Source: Crossaster papposus (taxonomy: Eukaryota; Echinodermata; Asteroidea; Velatida; Solasteridae). Taken from it: a DNA stretch of 64,000 bases. The stretch lies in NCBI GenBank assembly GCA_037893245.1, contig JBAIAA010000097.1, positions 62,001 through 126,000 of the forward strand. The letters run 5' to 3'. The notes beneath the pieces are model-generated. The model had not been told where the DNA came from and did not search any database. It saw only the letters and a program-made list of their open reading frames with translations. Of the stretch, positions 44,086 through 55,961 are shown piece after piece (positions within the stretch are counted from its first letter, which is position 1; the number at the start of each line of letters is the position of its first letter). The position numbers and the translations under genes were made by a program.

Positions 44086-45602
44086 GTTTTCTTGTGTAAC
44101 ATCCCGGGGTTTAGGAAGTCATTAATATACTAAGTTCACACATGTATATTAAAAGAATAACAATCAACACATTTGTTACACCTTGTAGCCTTTGGTACAA
44201 CACAAAATTGCTCATTTACCAAATTGTGGGAAACTATAGATTCAAAACAAAAGTTATTGCGTTTCAAAGAAAACTTAGTTTTACCTTAACTAATTATATC
44301 ATACTCTTAAATAAAGAAAAACAAAAGGCCTCTAGCTATCACCATGGATGATCCTCTATGAACCAACACAGCTAAATAAACAGACAATGTTCTAATGCAT
44401 AATAATGAGCTATACCCAAAGCCCAGCTTGCCCATGGTACCCCATGCTTTGGAGACAATCAGTCTACACCTACATCTTGGAACATAAACAACCCACCTTG
44501 GCTTATACGCAGGCTGGTGATGGTGACGTGATTGCATAGCAATTATAATTCACCCAGCACAGTCTACACACACACTCAGCATGCAACGCACTATTAATAA
44601 CATTGATAGTAGAACATTATAAAATGGGATTGGTAAGGAAGCTATGCAGTCAACTATATTCTCAGCTTTGAGCTCAGTATTCTAAACATCTGGAAAAGGT
44701 AATAAAGAATTTGCATGTGTATTAAGAATTGTTCTAATGTTGTCGAAACAATCATGAGATTTGGAGAAGGGATGATTTAACCAGCACGGAGGACTTCTTT
44801 CTCCATGAATGTACAAGAATCTCAGGATCATTTCAAACAATTGTAAATAACAACACGTTATAAGCTCACAAACAGTGATTTACAATTAATCTGCAATCAA
44901 TATTCAAACTTTACAAAAGAAAACAGAAAAAAGATAAGCCAACATATCATGAGTGTTTCGAAAATATACAATGGTACAATATTAATCAACTTGGATTTTA
45001 AAACAATACAAAATTGCTACTTTGCAATCAATGATGCAATAGTTCATAAATTCCTACATTGGGCCATGAGCAAGGACTAGATGTTTTATACCATACAGTT
45101 TACACATGTCTCTATAATTACTATATAAATAAAATGCAATTAAACAACTTGAGATAAAAAGAGAAAGTCTACTTAGGCCTACTCTAACAGATGATGTGAG
45201 CATTCTTTCATCAAAGAAACTGAGGGTTGATGGCTTCAGATTTGGCCATACACACTTGTCAGAGCATGTCCAGTATTGTCTGATCAGAAGAATGAATGTA
45301 AGTACAGTGTGGCAATGGGGCCCTTGATGTCTGAACTAACCCAAAGGTCAATGGTCTGGGCAGTTGCTAGGCAACAGAAGTACTTAGGGTGTCTATCTTT
45401 TGTGAGAGAAGTGACCTTGGAGTGCCTGGTCTGCGCTGGAGCTACATGTTACAACATGTAGCTTTTAAAGGCTATAATTTATCACTGCAGGATACCCCAT
45501 TGTGTAGAAAACTGGTATAACATAGGAAAAAGCCAAATCACAAAAATGTTCAACATTTTAACTCATTGTGAGTTTGTTGACTGTGTTGGAGTCTGACAAA
45601 TT
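44086..45602. other. Intergenic, nothing recognised
   Basis: AT-rich; no coding region, repeat boundary or RNA gene seen. Confidence 0.45.
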
Positions 45603-46868
45603 AGGCCGTCAGCTGAACCCTAAAAACAGGCTGTAAAATGCGTTTCGCTCCAGCAACACTGGGTCTACTTTTGTAATGCATAAATGTGAGGTTTATTACA
45701 TCACAAACATCATGTTAAAAGTTCTTAAAAAAATGCTGCAGTTATTTGTTTACACTCCATCGAAGTTGGCCTTTATTATGTACAGCGGGGTCCCCTATCG
45801 TGACGCACTTCCTTGACGTATCCCTCGACTTTCCTGGTGCCGTGTATCCGAACCTCTTTGTTGATCGACTTTAAATTCATGGAGCTATTAAAATACTGGA
45901 ACATTTGGCTTCATAATACGTGCTCTTGAACCTTTGTTAACAATTTAATTTTTATAAAATGTCCGAATTACAAAAAAAAACGTGCTGTCCGGAAAATGGG
46001 CACAAAATCGTCACCACTCCCCATAAATGTGGCGCACTTGAACAAATCTCAGAAAATCACAATAACAATACATGTGTTAATTTTGCAAACTCAAAATAAA
46101 CAGGAATGTTTACAGGTTGAGGAAATTTCACAAGCTGTAACATTTAATTTCAAACTTAGGCACTATGAAGCCGAACAATCAAAGAGCGCCATGTTACAGC
46201 CTGAGGGGCTGTGCGGTACGAGGCCTTGCTTTGGCATTACAAAAAATGTAAAATCGTATATAGTAAGACCAATCGTTTTATGGACATGTATATGTACATG
46301 TATATTGAACATTTATAACACAGCAAAACAGCTACAAGTCCGTTTTTGGCATCTGTATCTGAGGAATTCTTAACCGAGATCTTGATATTTTCTGATCTGG
46401 TGGACATCACCTTGCTCTTACAAAAATATGTCATTATAATCTAAATTATTAAACGGTAAACATCTTTAGGCTTTAACATTTAGGCTTTAAAACAATAACA
46501 TATTCAGTTGACAGCAGAAAAAACATAACAGAAAAGATTTGCCCCTCTAAAAATGGGAATCAGGTACCCCTGGACAAAACCACTGCATGTACTTGCAACA
46601 AATTGAGAAAACTTGTTCTAAATTAAAAAGAGTGTGTTGGCTCATAGTGGCAAGCGTAGTGTCAACGTTCACATGATTAACCTTTAATTGCACCCAATTA
46701 AATTATTTCTTTAATTAAGGTACTGAATTGGCCTAAAATTAGTTAACAGAAGGATATATAGCTGTAAAATCTGAATGTTTTGTGCTTCCTGGTAATTATA
46801 TTTAGTTTAATTTTATCTAACCAGAACTGCAAAACAAATTTCCTCATAACTGTACATCCAAGTTTATG

Positions 46869-46985
46869 CTACAAGTCACCCTCGCCTAAACCTGCGAAAT
46901 CAGCTACCTCTAGCTCTGTAAAGTTGCTGCAATTTGTGCATTCGCACAGATCTGGACATGGTAGCTCTGCATTCAGACAAGGACA
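46869..46985 (-). pseudogene. Cysteine-rich tail of the TGCDT family (fragment)
   Basis: The minus strand reads CPCLNAELPCPDLCECTNCS, then NFTELEVADFAGLGEGDL and a TAG at 46869-46871. The cysteine spacing matches the tails at 19999-20185 and 39695-39800. Upstream in this frame a stop soon appears, so it is an isolated remnant or a last exon whose splice site I could not place. Confidence 0.45.
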
Positions 46986-47065
46986 CGATTGATCTTATCG
47001 TTAAATTGTACATCAGCGTAGGTTGTAATGCTTGGCACTTCAGTTTCCCAAATACACCAAACCAT

Positions 47066-47149
47066 TTAGTGGAAAAGTTCCAAAGAAAAAAATCTTCTTG
47101 CAACTCCAGAGTTATACTCATCTGACGTTGGTGGCCAAGGACCAGTATT
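47066..47149 (-). CDS. Possible terminal exon, unknown protein
   Basis: After an acceptor (ATTTGACCGTACAG) the minus strand reads NTGPWPPTSDEYNSGVARRF and stops at 47066-47068. It joins in phase with the exon-like piece ending at 47875. No recognised domain. Confidence 0.3.
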   Translation of the reverse strand, partial: NTGPWPPTSDEYNSGVARRFFSLELFH

Positions 47150-47874
47150 CTGTACGGTCAAATCTATACATAATAGAAACATAATAATGAATGTTAATTA
47201 CATACACTTACATGTATTTCCAAGCACTCAGTGGAATTTTCCTGCAAATAATGGGTGACAATGTTTCCCCAATGTTTTCCCCTCCCCGTGGGGTGGCCAA
47301 TGTACCAACAATTGAATTTTCCTGCACCCCCCGCCCCACATTCTACCTCTGTTATTAATCTTTTTTAATCAGCATAGTTTTGTTCACTGTCTCAAAACAG
47401 ACTTCAACCCATGATAGACAGACTAAGTACCCAGACCCCACTTTTGTGCTCTGCAGAGTGCCAACTAAATGACTGCAGCACAACCTCATACTTACAAAAT
47501 AAAATTGTGGGAATCAGGAAAGAAATACAAGCAAATACTGCAGATATCTGAGCAATTGCATGATAAATCAATATAAATTATGCTGACCAGCGAAAGCATA
47601 CGAACATCAGTTATCAGTTCTCTATCACTTCTGTATTAGAAGAAAAAGTAATATAGACTGGTGAGTACCTGATGAAAACCGTTCGCTGGACAAGTGACGT
47701 ATACAGTGCAACAGTCGACTGTCATAAAAACAGCAAGTTGTGTATTTATGATAAGATATTGGCTATTGGTTTGCTAATATTTTTGTATTTATACCAGATG
47801 ACCATTAAGATAGCACATGCAAGTCAAACAATATGCAACCTACAGAAATTAACATGAATACAACAAATAACTAC

Positions 47875-48075
47875 CTCCATCAGAAATGTCTGCTTGTTGT
47901 AGAACTTAGCAGCTAATGTCCGAGATTCATTTTCCATGTTTAAAAAGCAATACCTCCGAACTTGAAGCTCTTTCATCATGTCCAGCATGTCCAGAAGACG
48001 ATTTTGATCTTGCCCAGGGGATTTTTTGGGGGTGAAATCATGGCAGCATTCAGGCGTGTTATACTTTGTAAACAA
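47875..48075 (-). CDS. Possible exon, helical unknown protein
   Basis: The minus strand is open through TPECCHDFTPKK and LLDMLDMMKELQVRRYCFLN to AAKFYNKQTFLME, followed by the donor GTAGTT. It is predicted to be helical. The phase fits the exon at 47066-47149. No start codon is in place, so the 5' end lies elsewhere or the piece is a relic. Confidence 0.3.
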
Positions 48076-48135
48076 ATGTAGTACACCAGGTCGGACTGTG
48101 TGCGAGTGCGGCAGGGCCCACAGGCATCATGCATA

Positions 48136-48377
48136 TAGACGATGTGCCTCTGTTTACATCTGTATTCAAATGTGCCCGTCAATGTGCGCACGCATCATGT
48201 TTTACATAAATTTGGTTAAGAGATGACATCAGAGGTCACATAATTCAAAGGCGATCTGACCTGCGACGTCACTCTTTAAGCAAATTTGACGTAAAACACG
48301 ATGGGTGCGCATCACTGCCGGGCACATTTGAATACAGATGTAAACACGTGACGTCAGAGGGCACATCGTCTATACTT
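48136..48377. mobile_element. Fold-back MITE
   Basis: Arms of about 100-130 bp pair around 48240: TATAGACGATGTGCC and GGCACATCGTCTATA outside, CATCTGTATTCAAATGTGCC and its complement inside. No coding content. It lies inside the possible TIR-bounded element at 45603-48943. Confidence 0.7.
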
Positions 48378-48943
48378 TACCAATGCAAATCGTATGCGTA
48401 ACGACAGGCCCACACGTTTTGGGATTGTCCGGTGATTTCACGAGCTCTGCCGATAAAATTAAGCCACTCTTTGGCACAGGAAGTAAATTGATCTTTGTGA
48501 GGGTCTTCACTTTTTCACATTTTACGGATTCAACAAGCATCAAACACATTACTCTAGTCACATTTCATGCATTTACATCGGTCGACTTTGACGCACCGTC
48601 TGCACTAGACGTCGCCATGTTTGATGTCAAATGTAGGTCAGGTCATGACCGTCGACCTTGCACGCACGGACGAGTTGGTGTGGGATTGGACAATTCGTAA
48701 CACGTGATGCGATTGCGTCATTCGCGAACAGATTTTGTAACGTTGCGCATTACGTCTTTGAACGTCCCTGATGCCAAAATAGTTCGCTCTTTACAGCAGG
48801 ATTATTAAATAACTGCAGGATGAAATATGGAGAACTATTTTACTAGTAATTTAGAGTCATTTATTTAGTCGGAACTGTTCAAAACATTTAGACCCACTCT
48901 TGCTGGAATGAAACCAACGAATTTGAGCACTCAGCTGACGGCC

Positions 48944-49454
48944 TATTGTGCGCCGGGCAATTTTTCCTAAAAATGTATTGAGGCGTGCAGGGCGTGGTGG
49001 CCCTTTATAGGGAAGAGATTCTTGTCAAGATCTTTCAAGCGTCACCATACACTCCGGTGGAAAGTGTAATCTCATTGTAAGTCCTTCAGTGTCGGTGATT
49101 TAATCGATAGAATTCTAATTAAACGTCATTTCATTCGTTTAATTTTTAAATTTTACATCCAAAATCCGTTAAACTAAACTACGGCGATGGTTTGTTACTT
49201 TACAGGTGAAAACCCCCGTTATTTAATCCCAAACTATACATTGTACCTTGGCAGAATCGCAAGCCAGCCGGCAATCGTTGGAAATATCTTACTATTTTCA
49301 AACACTGTCTCACATTTTTAAAATTTAGTGAGTCCTCATTTGATTTGCAATCACATCCGTAAATGTGTGCCAGCCAAATAGAGTCTGGTTTCCTAACCCG
49401 ATACATCTCCAAGGTCTATAAATTGCTCTGTTTTGTTTGAATGAAGTCGGGGAA
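48944..49454. other. Intergenic, nothing recognised
   Basis: No convincing gene or repeat. Confidence 0.4.
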
Positions 49455-50330
49455 CTAGACTGCAAAACAACATTAATGTTCTTGGTTTTCTAGCATCTAT
49501 GGGCAGCGTCACGAGTATACGAACCCTCTAACCCATCCAATTTAGAAAATTACAGCAAAAGCAAATAGTGTATACTACCTTTAAGAGGTTATATTTCCGT
49601 TACGCGATAGATCCATTTGAAAATCCATTTTTCACGGTTTTGAAACTTTAATAAGTAAAACAACGTACACGACAGCTGTTTTTAATCTTTATTTTCACTT
49701 TATTGTGTTTGGAAATCAACTCTTAAATTTTATTAGCTATTATTTTGTTTTTTAGAAGCATCGAGTTGTAAATAATAATTAGTTATCACAAACTGATTTC
49801 AAATCGAGATTATTAAATTGAAACAAATTGTTCTACACCTTTTTCTAACCGTAACACGTCTCTTTTCTAAAGTAAAGAGGAGAGATGCTTCGCCAGAAAA
49901 GGCTATTATCCAAAATAAATACACCTCGATTTCAAATGAAATCTGTGAATATTTATTATTATTCTTTATTGCATACATAAAGACATATGTAAAGTCCATT
50001 GTGAACTTCCCTAGTTTTACGTATAAGACCAGTGGTCTAACATTTAATTGGAGAGTTAAAAATAGCAACTGGGTTTTTCCACGGAGCTGTTGTGTAGTTA
50101 ATATGTTAATAACTTACCAGTATACTCGTTGGACTATGTACATTGTTATGAGCTACCCAACGTAATATGTTAATGATTCACCTGATGTACAATCACCTGA
50201 TGTACACGTAGGAACCTATTGTCTATAAAGAAGGCCCTGTTTGTTCTCGGGCGTGAGGCCCTATTCAAACGCTGCGCAGTTGTTGCACAAATTCACAGAT
50301 AAATGGCGTCTACAGAAGTTGGCCTATTAC
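49455..50330 (+). repeat. Segmental duplication upstream of the TRIM gene, copy 1
   Basis: Collinear with 51715-52455 through shared landmarks (AACATTAATGTTCTTGGTTT-like, ATTACAGCAAAAGCAAAT, ACTACCTTTAAGAGGTTATA, TTATCACAAACTGATTTCAA, AAACGCTGCGCAGTT). Similarity is about 80-85% with small gaps. Copy 1 has about 160 extra bases near 50100-50260. Non-coding. Confidence 0.8.
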
Positions 50331-50561
50331 CCTCAACTTGAATTATGGGAATTTATGTGTTAATATTTTGTGCGACACAAACCTTTCATCCCCTTGATGT
50401 TGAGTGAAGCAGTACTACTAATTCACTACATGTACTACTAGGCTTGATCACAGCTTCAGCCGTTCAAAGTAGTTTTGCAATTCTTGTGTTTACTGCGGGA
50501 TTTCTGGTGCTAAATATTTGTGGTTGAAGACCCCATCCAACTGGCGAATCAGTTTTTAAAA
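50300..50561 (+). promoter_or_regulatory. Candidate non-coding first exon and promoter of the TRIM gene
   Basis: A donor-like AAAAGTGAGTAC (GT at 50562) lies 2.4 kb upstream of the acceptor at 52950-52951. No TATA box stands out. Assignment rests on the donor match and position only. Confidence 0.25.
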
Positions 50562-50761
50562 GTGAGTACATTGTACATGTTGAATAGATTCAATGTAATT
50601 GATTTTTTTAATAAGTGAAATAGCTTCAATAATCATGCCTGATATTTGTTAGAACGATTAGCTTTTGGGTAGTTTGTTTGTACATGTACATGTACAATGC
50701 ACTGTTGGTAGAACAAACTATGGGTCAGATTAATGGATCCTGAATCTGAACGTACCTGTAT

Positions 50762-51124
50762 AATTCGGGCGATTCACAATGCAGTGCGCCACCAAGCGTT
50801 TGACTCAAAAGAGCCACTTTTAAACTTTACGGTCGACTTCTTCCGTATATCATAATGTAGTGAAATATCTATTCTTCATTGTTCACGCGAGGTACAACAC
50901 AAACATAAATATATCCCGAAGCGTCGTTGGTTAAAACATTGTTATTTGCAGAAAAAATTGGAATTGTAATCGTGCGCGTCCAAAAAGACGTAAAAACTGA
51001 TGAGTTTATGCAAAATCAATACCGTTTTTCAAACTGATGCCGACTTTTCCCCATGATGCACTGCGGGTATAGCAGGATTTGCGCCTCCAACGGCAGCTTC
51101 TAGGTATTGTGAATCGCTCGAATT
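50762..51124 (-). mobile_element. 363 bp MITE, copy 2
   Basis: Inverted copy of 9321-9683. The ends are AATTCGGGCGATTCACAATG and GTATTGTGAATCGCTCGAATT. Its position between the two segmental duplicates suggests it arrived after or during the duplication. Confidence 0.85.
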
Positions 51125-51224
51125 GCTCTACCCATTTCAGGGTAAAAATGTCACTTTCTCGGTCGAAAAGAAATTTAAAAAAAAATGTAACTTTTGTTTC
51201 TTCGGAAAAGTTTAATTTTGACGA

Positions 51225-51315
51225 TGAAAATCAAAGGAGCAAATATAATTTCATATTCAGTCCATAGTGTGCACTGTAGTCCTACCTATAGGTTAATAAC
51301 GTCACTTTGGAATGG
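51225..51315 (+). repeat. About 90 bp repeat, present three times
   Basis: GGAGCAAATATAATTTCA...CACTTTGGAATG recurs at 52475-52565, and a weaker, shorter version is at 52665-52735 (TTCAGTCT..TAGTGTGTAC..TAGCCCTAC). Part of the repeat-rich upstream region of the TRIM gene. Confidence 0.6.
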
Positions 51316-51714
51316 TGTACCCATTTCTGGACAAAAATGACAATTTCTCTGTCATTTCGCGGTCAAAATAAACAAGAAAAAGTTCATAATTATTGAACAT
51401 AATCATATTTTGCTTTTCACTGAAGAGAGTGGGAGATAGTTCATGTTTCATGACAATGAATTTTTTGGGGCATCTCTTTCGAGTGAAAAGTAGTCTATCT
51501 CTTTAAAGGAAGCATCGATCACACCCTTTGCAAACAAAAATATTGGTCAATCTGTATGAAGGTAGTGTACACTATTTGCAAATATCAATGACTGAATAAC
51601 AGCCTTTAAGCATCCTGTGAAATCACAACATCTAATGTGCTGCGGTTTTTGAGAAAAGTGGAATTTTGTATCAATTTCCGACGATTGCCGGCCAGACTGG
51701 AACCAGACGATTGG

Positions 51715-52455
51715 AACCAGACTACAAAACAGCATTAATGTTCTTGGTTTTCCTGCATCTATGAACACCAAATTTTAAAAACAGGTCAGCTTCACAATTT
51801 TACTACACAAACCTCCTAACCCATCAATTTTAGAAAATTACAGCAAAAGCAAATGGTGTGTACTACCTTTAAGAGGTTATATTTCTAAAACGCAATAGAT
51901 CCATTTGAAAATTTGAAAAATCTTCCCGATTTTGAAACTTTAATAAATAAAACAACGTACATGACGGCTGTTTTTAAACTTCATTTTCACTTTATTGTAT
52001 TTAAAAATCAACTCTTCAATTTTAATAGCTATTTTTTTTAAGAACCATCCAGTTGTGAATAATAATTTGTTATCACAAACTGATTTCAATTTCCGATTAT
52101 AACATTTTCTACACCCTTTTCTACCCGTAACACATCTCTTTTCAGAAGTGGAGAAGAGAGATGCTTTGCCATAAAAAGTTATTATCCCAAAAAAATACTA
52201 CTCGATTGCAAATGAATTAGTGAATATTTCAGGGAATAATTATTATTCTTTCCTGCCTACATGGAGATTATGTAATGTCCATTACGAACTTCCGTAGTTT
52301 TACGCGTAAGGCCAATCGTCGGAACTTTCAACTAGAGCGTTAAAAATAGCAACTTGGTTTTCCCATGAAGCTATAAAAATGTTTCCCTCCTCAAACGCTG
52401 CGCAGTTATTGCACAAATACACGGATATAAAATGGTGTCTACGGCCTGGCCCTTA
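51715..52455 (+). repeat. Segmental duplication upstream of the TRIM gene, copy 2
   Basis: Second copy of 49455-50330. It lies in the presumed 5' intron of the TRIM gene. Tandem duplication of upstream DNA is what one expects if TRIM paralogues arose by local unequal exchange, but no second TRIM coding region is present between the copies. Confidence 0.8.
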
Positions 52456-52717
52456 AGGTCTCAAAAGTGTCAATTTTGACTAGTGGAGCAAATATAATTT
52501 CAGGTTCAGACTCTAGTGTTTAATGTAGCCCTACGACTAGGTTGATAAAGTCACTTTGGAATGATAAAAAACACCTGTGACTTGAATTGATTTGATCATA
52601 ACTAGAGGCCCGTAACTATACACAATCGCCATTTCCGCATACTATGCTCTTTCTCGGTTACTCGGAAAGTGTCATTTTGACCATGAACAATATATTCAGT
52701 CTGGCCTAGTGTGTACC

Positions 52718-52846
52718 TAGCCCTACAAACAGGGCTGTATTAATTGACTCTTTTTGGTCTATCATCTTATCGTTATTACAGGCGTCAAAATAAGATAAGA
52801 TATAATAAGACACAAGACAAGACTCAATTACAGCCCTATTTGTAGG
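52718..52846. mobile_element. Small fold-back element
   Basis: CCTACAAACAGGGCTGTA (left) and TACAGCCCTATTTGTAGG (right) are inverted, extending inward through TTGACTC / GACTCAA. About 129 bp in total, non-coding. Confidence 0.7.
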
Positions 52847-52964
52847 ATAAGTGTTCACCCTTCTCTATTTTTTAGCTCTATGCCAACATAAACCCCTACA
52901 TGTCGCACACTTTGAGTATTCCTAACTTTGTTGGTTCTTTTTTCGTTATAGGATCATAATCACG

Positions 52965-54884
52965 ATGGCGGAGGCTGCAGCCCGAACCGTGTTGGACACA
53001 ATTAGCCAGGGGCATCTGGAATGTCCAATCTGCTGCGATCGATTCAAGGATCCTAAGATGTTAGACTGTCTCCATAGCTTCTGCCTGAAATGTCTGGGTA
53101 AGATGGTGAGCAAAGAGACGACAGAGAGGGCGAAGATAACATGTCCAGTCTGCAGGAGAGAGACGGTCGTTCCTGAGGAAGGAGTGCAGAGTCTGTCTTC
53201 TAGCTTCTTTCTGATATCTCTTGTCGATGAGATAAGCAAACAAGAACAGTTATTAGGAAAGGTAATTACTACTAGTGTGACTTGTGAATCCTGCGAAGAA
53301 GAAAATGAGGCCATGTTAAGATGCCTTGACTGCAAGAAGAACATCTGCAAGAAATGTCAAGAGGCGCACCGTCGCTTGAAGTCCACCAAAAACCATCGCA
53401 TCATTCCAGCAGACGACGTGGACAAACCGAGGGCTTCACCAACAGATGCTAATAAACCTGCCACACCAAAATGTAGAAAACATAGTGATCACGCCATATG
53501 CTTTCACTGTGAGACTTGTGATGTGTTGATTTGCGCTATGTGTGTTGCAACTGAGCACCGAACAGCAGAACATAAGTTTATTGGTATCGGTGACACCATC
53601 AAATCATTCCGTGAGAGTGTCAAAAACATATTGCAAAAGTTCCAGAAAAGCAAAGAGCAATTTGCATCAAACGAATCCTCGATCAAACATGCACGGAATA
53701 GATTGCAAACGAAACTGGCTCAGGCTTGCAGTGATATTTCTGCAAAAGCGGATGCCGAAATTGCTAAAATCAGAAGCAAAGCGAAGGTAATCACCGAACA
53801 AGTCAACAAAATCGGTCAGGAGAGAGACGGCGAGTACGAAAAGACGCTCAGGCGCAACCGTGACCAGATAAAACGCGCAGATCAGATCGTCACGGCCGTA
53901 AACGACTTGATGAGTCAAGTCGATGATTTCGAGCTCTTTGAACTCAAACCGAAGGTGATGCACAACTTGGAATTCCAGAAGGAGCTCAAGTGCGAACCGG
54001 CAAAGGTAGATCTTTCGTTCATTGGGGTCAAATGTCAAGATGTCGTCAGTGAAAAGGATCTTGGGAAGATGTTGCTCAAAGAGAAGTGGCAGGTGAAGGA
54101 AGAGTTTGGCAAGGAAGGAAACGGTGACGGGGAATTCCAATTGGCCAGCCGAGTTGCATGTTTCAGCAACGGAGACATTGCTGTGACAGACACAAGGCTG
54201 AAACGACTATCAATATTTACCTCCACTGGACATTTCAAAACTTCGACCGCTCAAAGCGGCCATCAGCTGGACGCTCCTTGGGGCATTGCTGTCACCTCAG
54301 ATAGTCTGCTTTTTGTTACTGACAAAAAGAAAGTGAAGGTTTTTGACGACAATCTTCAGTTGATTCGCGAATTCACACCATCTAAGGAAGAATCAAGTCA
54401 GTTAACCGCTATTGCGATAGACGCAGATGGAAAACGACTAGCTGTGGCTGACTCAGGAAAGAAAATTGTTTCTGTGCATTTGCTTGATGGCTCCTTAGTA
54501 GCAACTATTCCAAATGAAAATGTGACATATTATTTAGCGATAGATGATATGGAGCGCCTGCTCATTCCTAACTGCGAAAATAAAACCCTCTCCTGCGTAG
54601 ACCTCAATGGCAATGAGGTGTTCAGTATCAAGACACTTGTGGACAAACATCCTGCGAGTCCTACCGGGATCCTTTGTGACAGTCGAGGTTACTTTAATGT
54701 AGTTGTTCATTACGGTGGTAGGGGAAACTCAAAAATACAGCAGTACGACCCAAATGGATCACTGGTAGGAACTGTAGCCGAAAAGCTGTACAATCCACTA
54801 GAAATGGCATATACACCCACTGGCGACGTGGTTGTTGCAAGCTTACATTCCGTCAAGATCTTGCAGCGGGAGGGAATTGCCTGA
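52965..54884 (+). CDS. TRIM protein with NHL repeats (RING, two B-boxes, coiled coil, NHL)
   Basis: 639 residues in one exon. The C3HC4 RING has C20, C23, C35, H37, C40, C43, C60 and C63. B-box 1 has C107, C110, C120, C123, C128, C131, H135 and H144. B-box 2 has C170, H173, C182, C185, C190, C193, H198 and H203. A charged coiled coil covers about 214-330, and beta-propeller NHL-like repeats run from about 385 to the end (GEFQLASRVACFSNGDIAVT, APWGIAVTSDSLLFVTD). No filamin domain, so it is closer to TRIM56/TRIM32-like invertebrate genes than to TRIM2/3. The expected role is a cytoplasmic E3 ubiquitin ligase; the target is unknown. A splice acceptor (TTCTTTTTTCGTTATAG, 52951) lies 13 bases above the ATG. 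All zinc ligands are intact. Confidence 0.93.
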   Translation: MAEAAARTVLDTISQGHLECPICCDRFKDPKMLDCLHSFCLKCLGKMVSKETTERAKITCPVCRRETVVPEEGVQSLSSSFFLISLVDEISKQEQLLGKVITTSVTCESCEEENEAMLRCLDCKKNICKKCQEAHRRLKSTKNHRIIPADDVDKPRASPTDANKPATPKCRKHSDHAICFHCETCDVLICAMCVATEHRTAEHKFIGIGDTIKSFRESVKNILQKFQKSKEQFASNESSIKHARNRLQTKLAQACSDISAKADAEIAKIRSKAKVITEQVNKIGQERDGEYEKTLRRNRDQIKRADQIVTAVNDLMSQVDDFELFELKPKVMHNLEFQKELKCEPAKVDLSFIGVKCQDVVSEKDLGKMLLKEKWQVKEEFGKEGNGDGEFQLASRVACFSNGDIAVTDTRLKRLSIFTSTGHFKTSTAQSGHQLDAPWGIAVTSDSLLFVTDKKKVKVFDDNLQLIREFTPSKEESSQLTAIAIDADGKRLAVADSGKKIVSVHLLDGSLVATIPNENVTYYLAIDDMERLLIPNCENKTLSCVDLNGNEVFSIKTLVDKHPASPTGILCDSRGYFNVVVHYGGRGNSKIQQYDPNGSLVGTVAEKLYNPLEMAYTPTGDVVVASLHSVKILQREGIA

Positions 54885-55961
54885 TAGGCCCCGCTGCTTA
54901 CTTGAACCAAACTACGTCTGCTACGGGCTCCATGCTCAAGTACCCCCTCGGCGGAAGGAAAAGGCGAGCTAGGGGAGTCGTATCAGACGCCATCTTTATA
55001 CCCTACTTCAATTTAAATCCCAGCTTCGTCTCCATCTTTGACTTCGTTCATGCAGTTTGGCACTAGTGATGGAGCCGGAGATTAATTTATCGTACTTACA
55101 ATAGCATGGGGCTAATTAAACTAACCATAAAGTGCGTGCCGAGATTTATCACTTAATAGGGGGCCTAAACTGTCTGAGATTGTTATCCTTGATGTGTGAG
55201 GAGCTGGCAACCGCTCAGACTCGTAGTGTTTCCGACGCAGCCGAAGTCTACAAACTAACTGTCTCTCTAAATGTAAAAGAGTAAAAAGCTCATTCTCAAA
55301 AGGAGTGAACCTCATATAAAACCACTCCAACAAGAGTGAAATATAGTTTTTGAGAGTAAAGGCAACTCCGAAAAAGTGAAAACCACTCCAAAAGAGTAAA
55401 TGTTCACTCTTCCAAGGAGCCACAGGAAGGACAAATCTAAAAGAGCTGTCCTAATCAGCATGGCTCATCGAAATAGTGAAAAGTTACTCTTCTGGAGTGG
55501 TTTTCCCTTTTTTGTGTGTGGTTTTCTACTCTGAAAAAGTAAATTTCACTTTTTGTGAGTGAACTTTTCACTTTTATACATTGAGAGATTTAATATGTGT
55601 TTAGGTTTCAGCACATCTAGGGGTACATGCGGCGCCGCGTTGATTGCTTGATCGGAGCTGCTAAGTTCCCAGCATACTAACACGGTCCTGTTTGAGTTGG
55701 TGGAACATGTGGCCGTCAGACGGCGCCCCACTCGTGCTCCGCGCTGCATCGGCCCTGGAGTAGTTTATTCGATGACAAAACATATTCCTTCCATCTTGAT
55801 CTGATATCTTCTGAAACTGTACTTCCAAGAGCTTAAAGATCCCAAAACCTAATAAAATCATAATAAATCACATGATGGCGTCATCATGACGTCGCCTCAA
55901 TTTATATCTAAACCACATCCCGATATACCTGCATACCAAATTTGAAGCCAATCTGACTTTA
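54885..55961. other. TRIM 3' flank with GAGTGAA/AGAGTAAA-rich patch
   Basis: 55270-55580 is crowded with variants of GAGTGAA, AGAGTAAA and CCACTCC in both orientations, some pairing as short hairpins (CCACTCCAAAAGAGTAA against TTACTCTTCTGGAGTGG). AATAAA occurs near 55852 but is far from the stop codon. No gene. Confidence 0.45.

Larger units (their letters stand above)
45603..48943. mobile_element. Possible TIR-bounded element
   Basis: TAGGCCGTCAGCTGA at 45603 and its inverted form TCAGCTGACGGCCTA ending at 48943 open into imperfect inverted similarity over about 70 bp (TCCAGCAA...TGGGTCTA on both sides). It encloses a family tail fragment and exon-like pieces on the minus strand. No target duplication is clear, so the two TIRs could instead belong to two separate copies. 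Confidence 0.45.

Noticed and set aside
49799-50165. Overlapping 89- and 115-codon frames on opposite strands
   Set aside because: Within the segmental duplication; the second copy does not preserve either frame.
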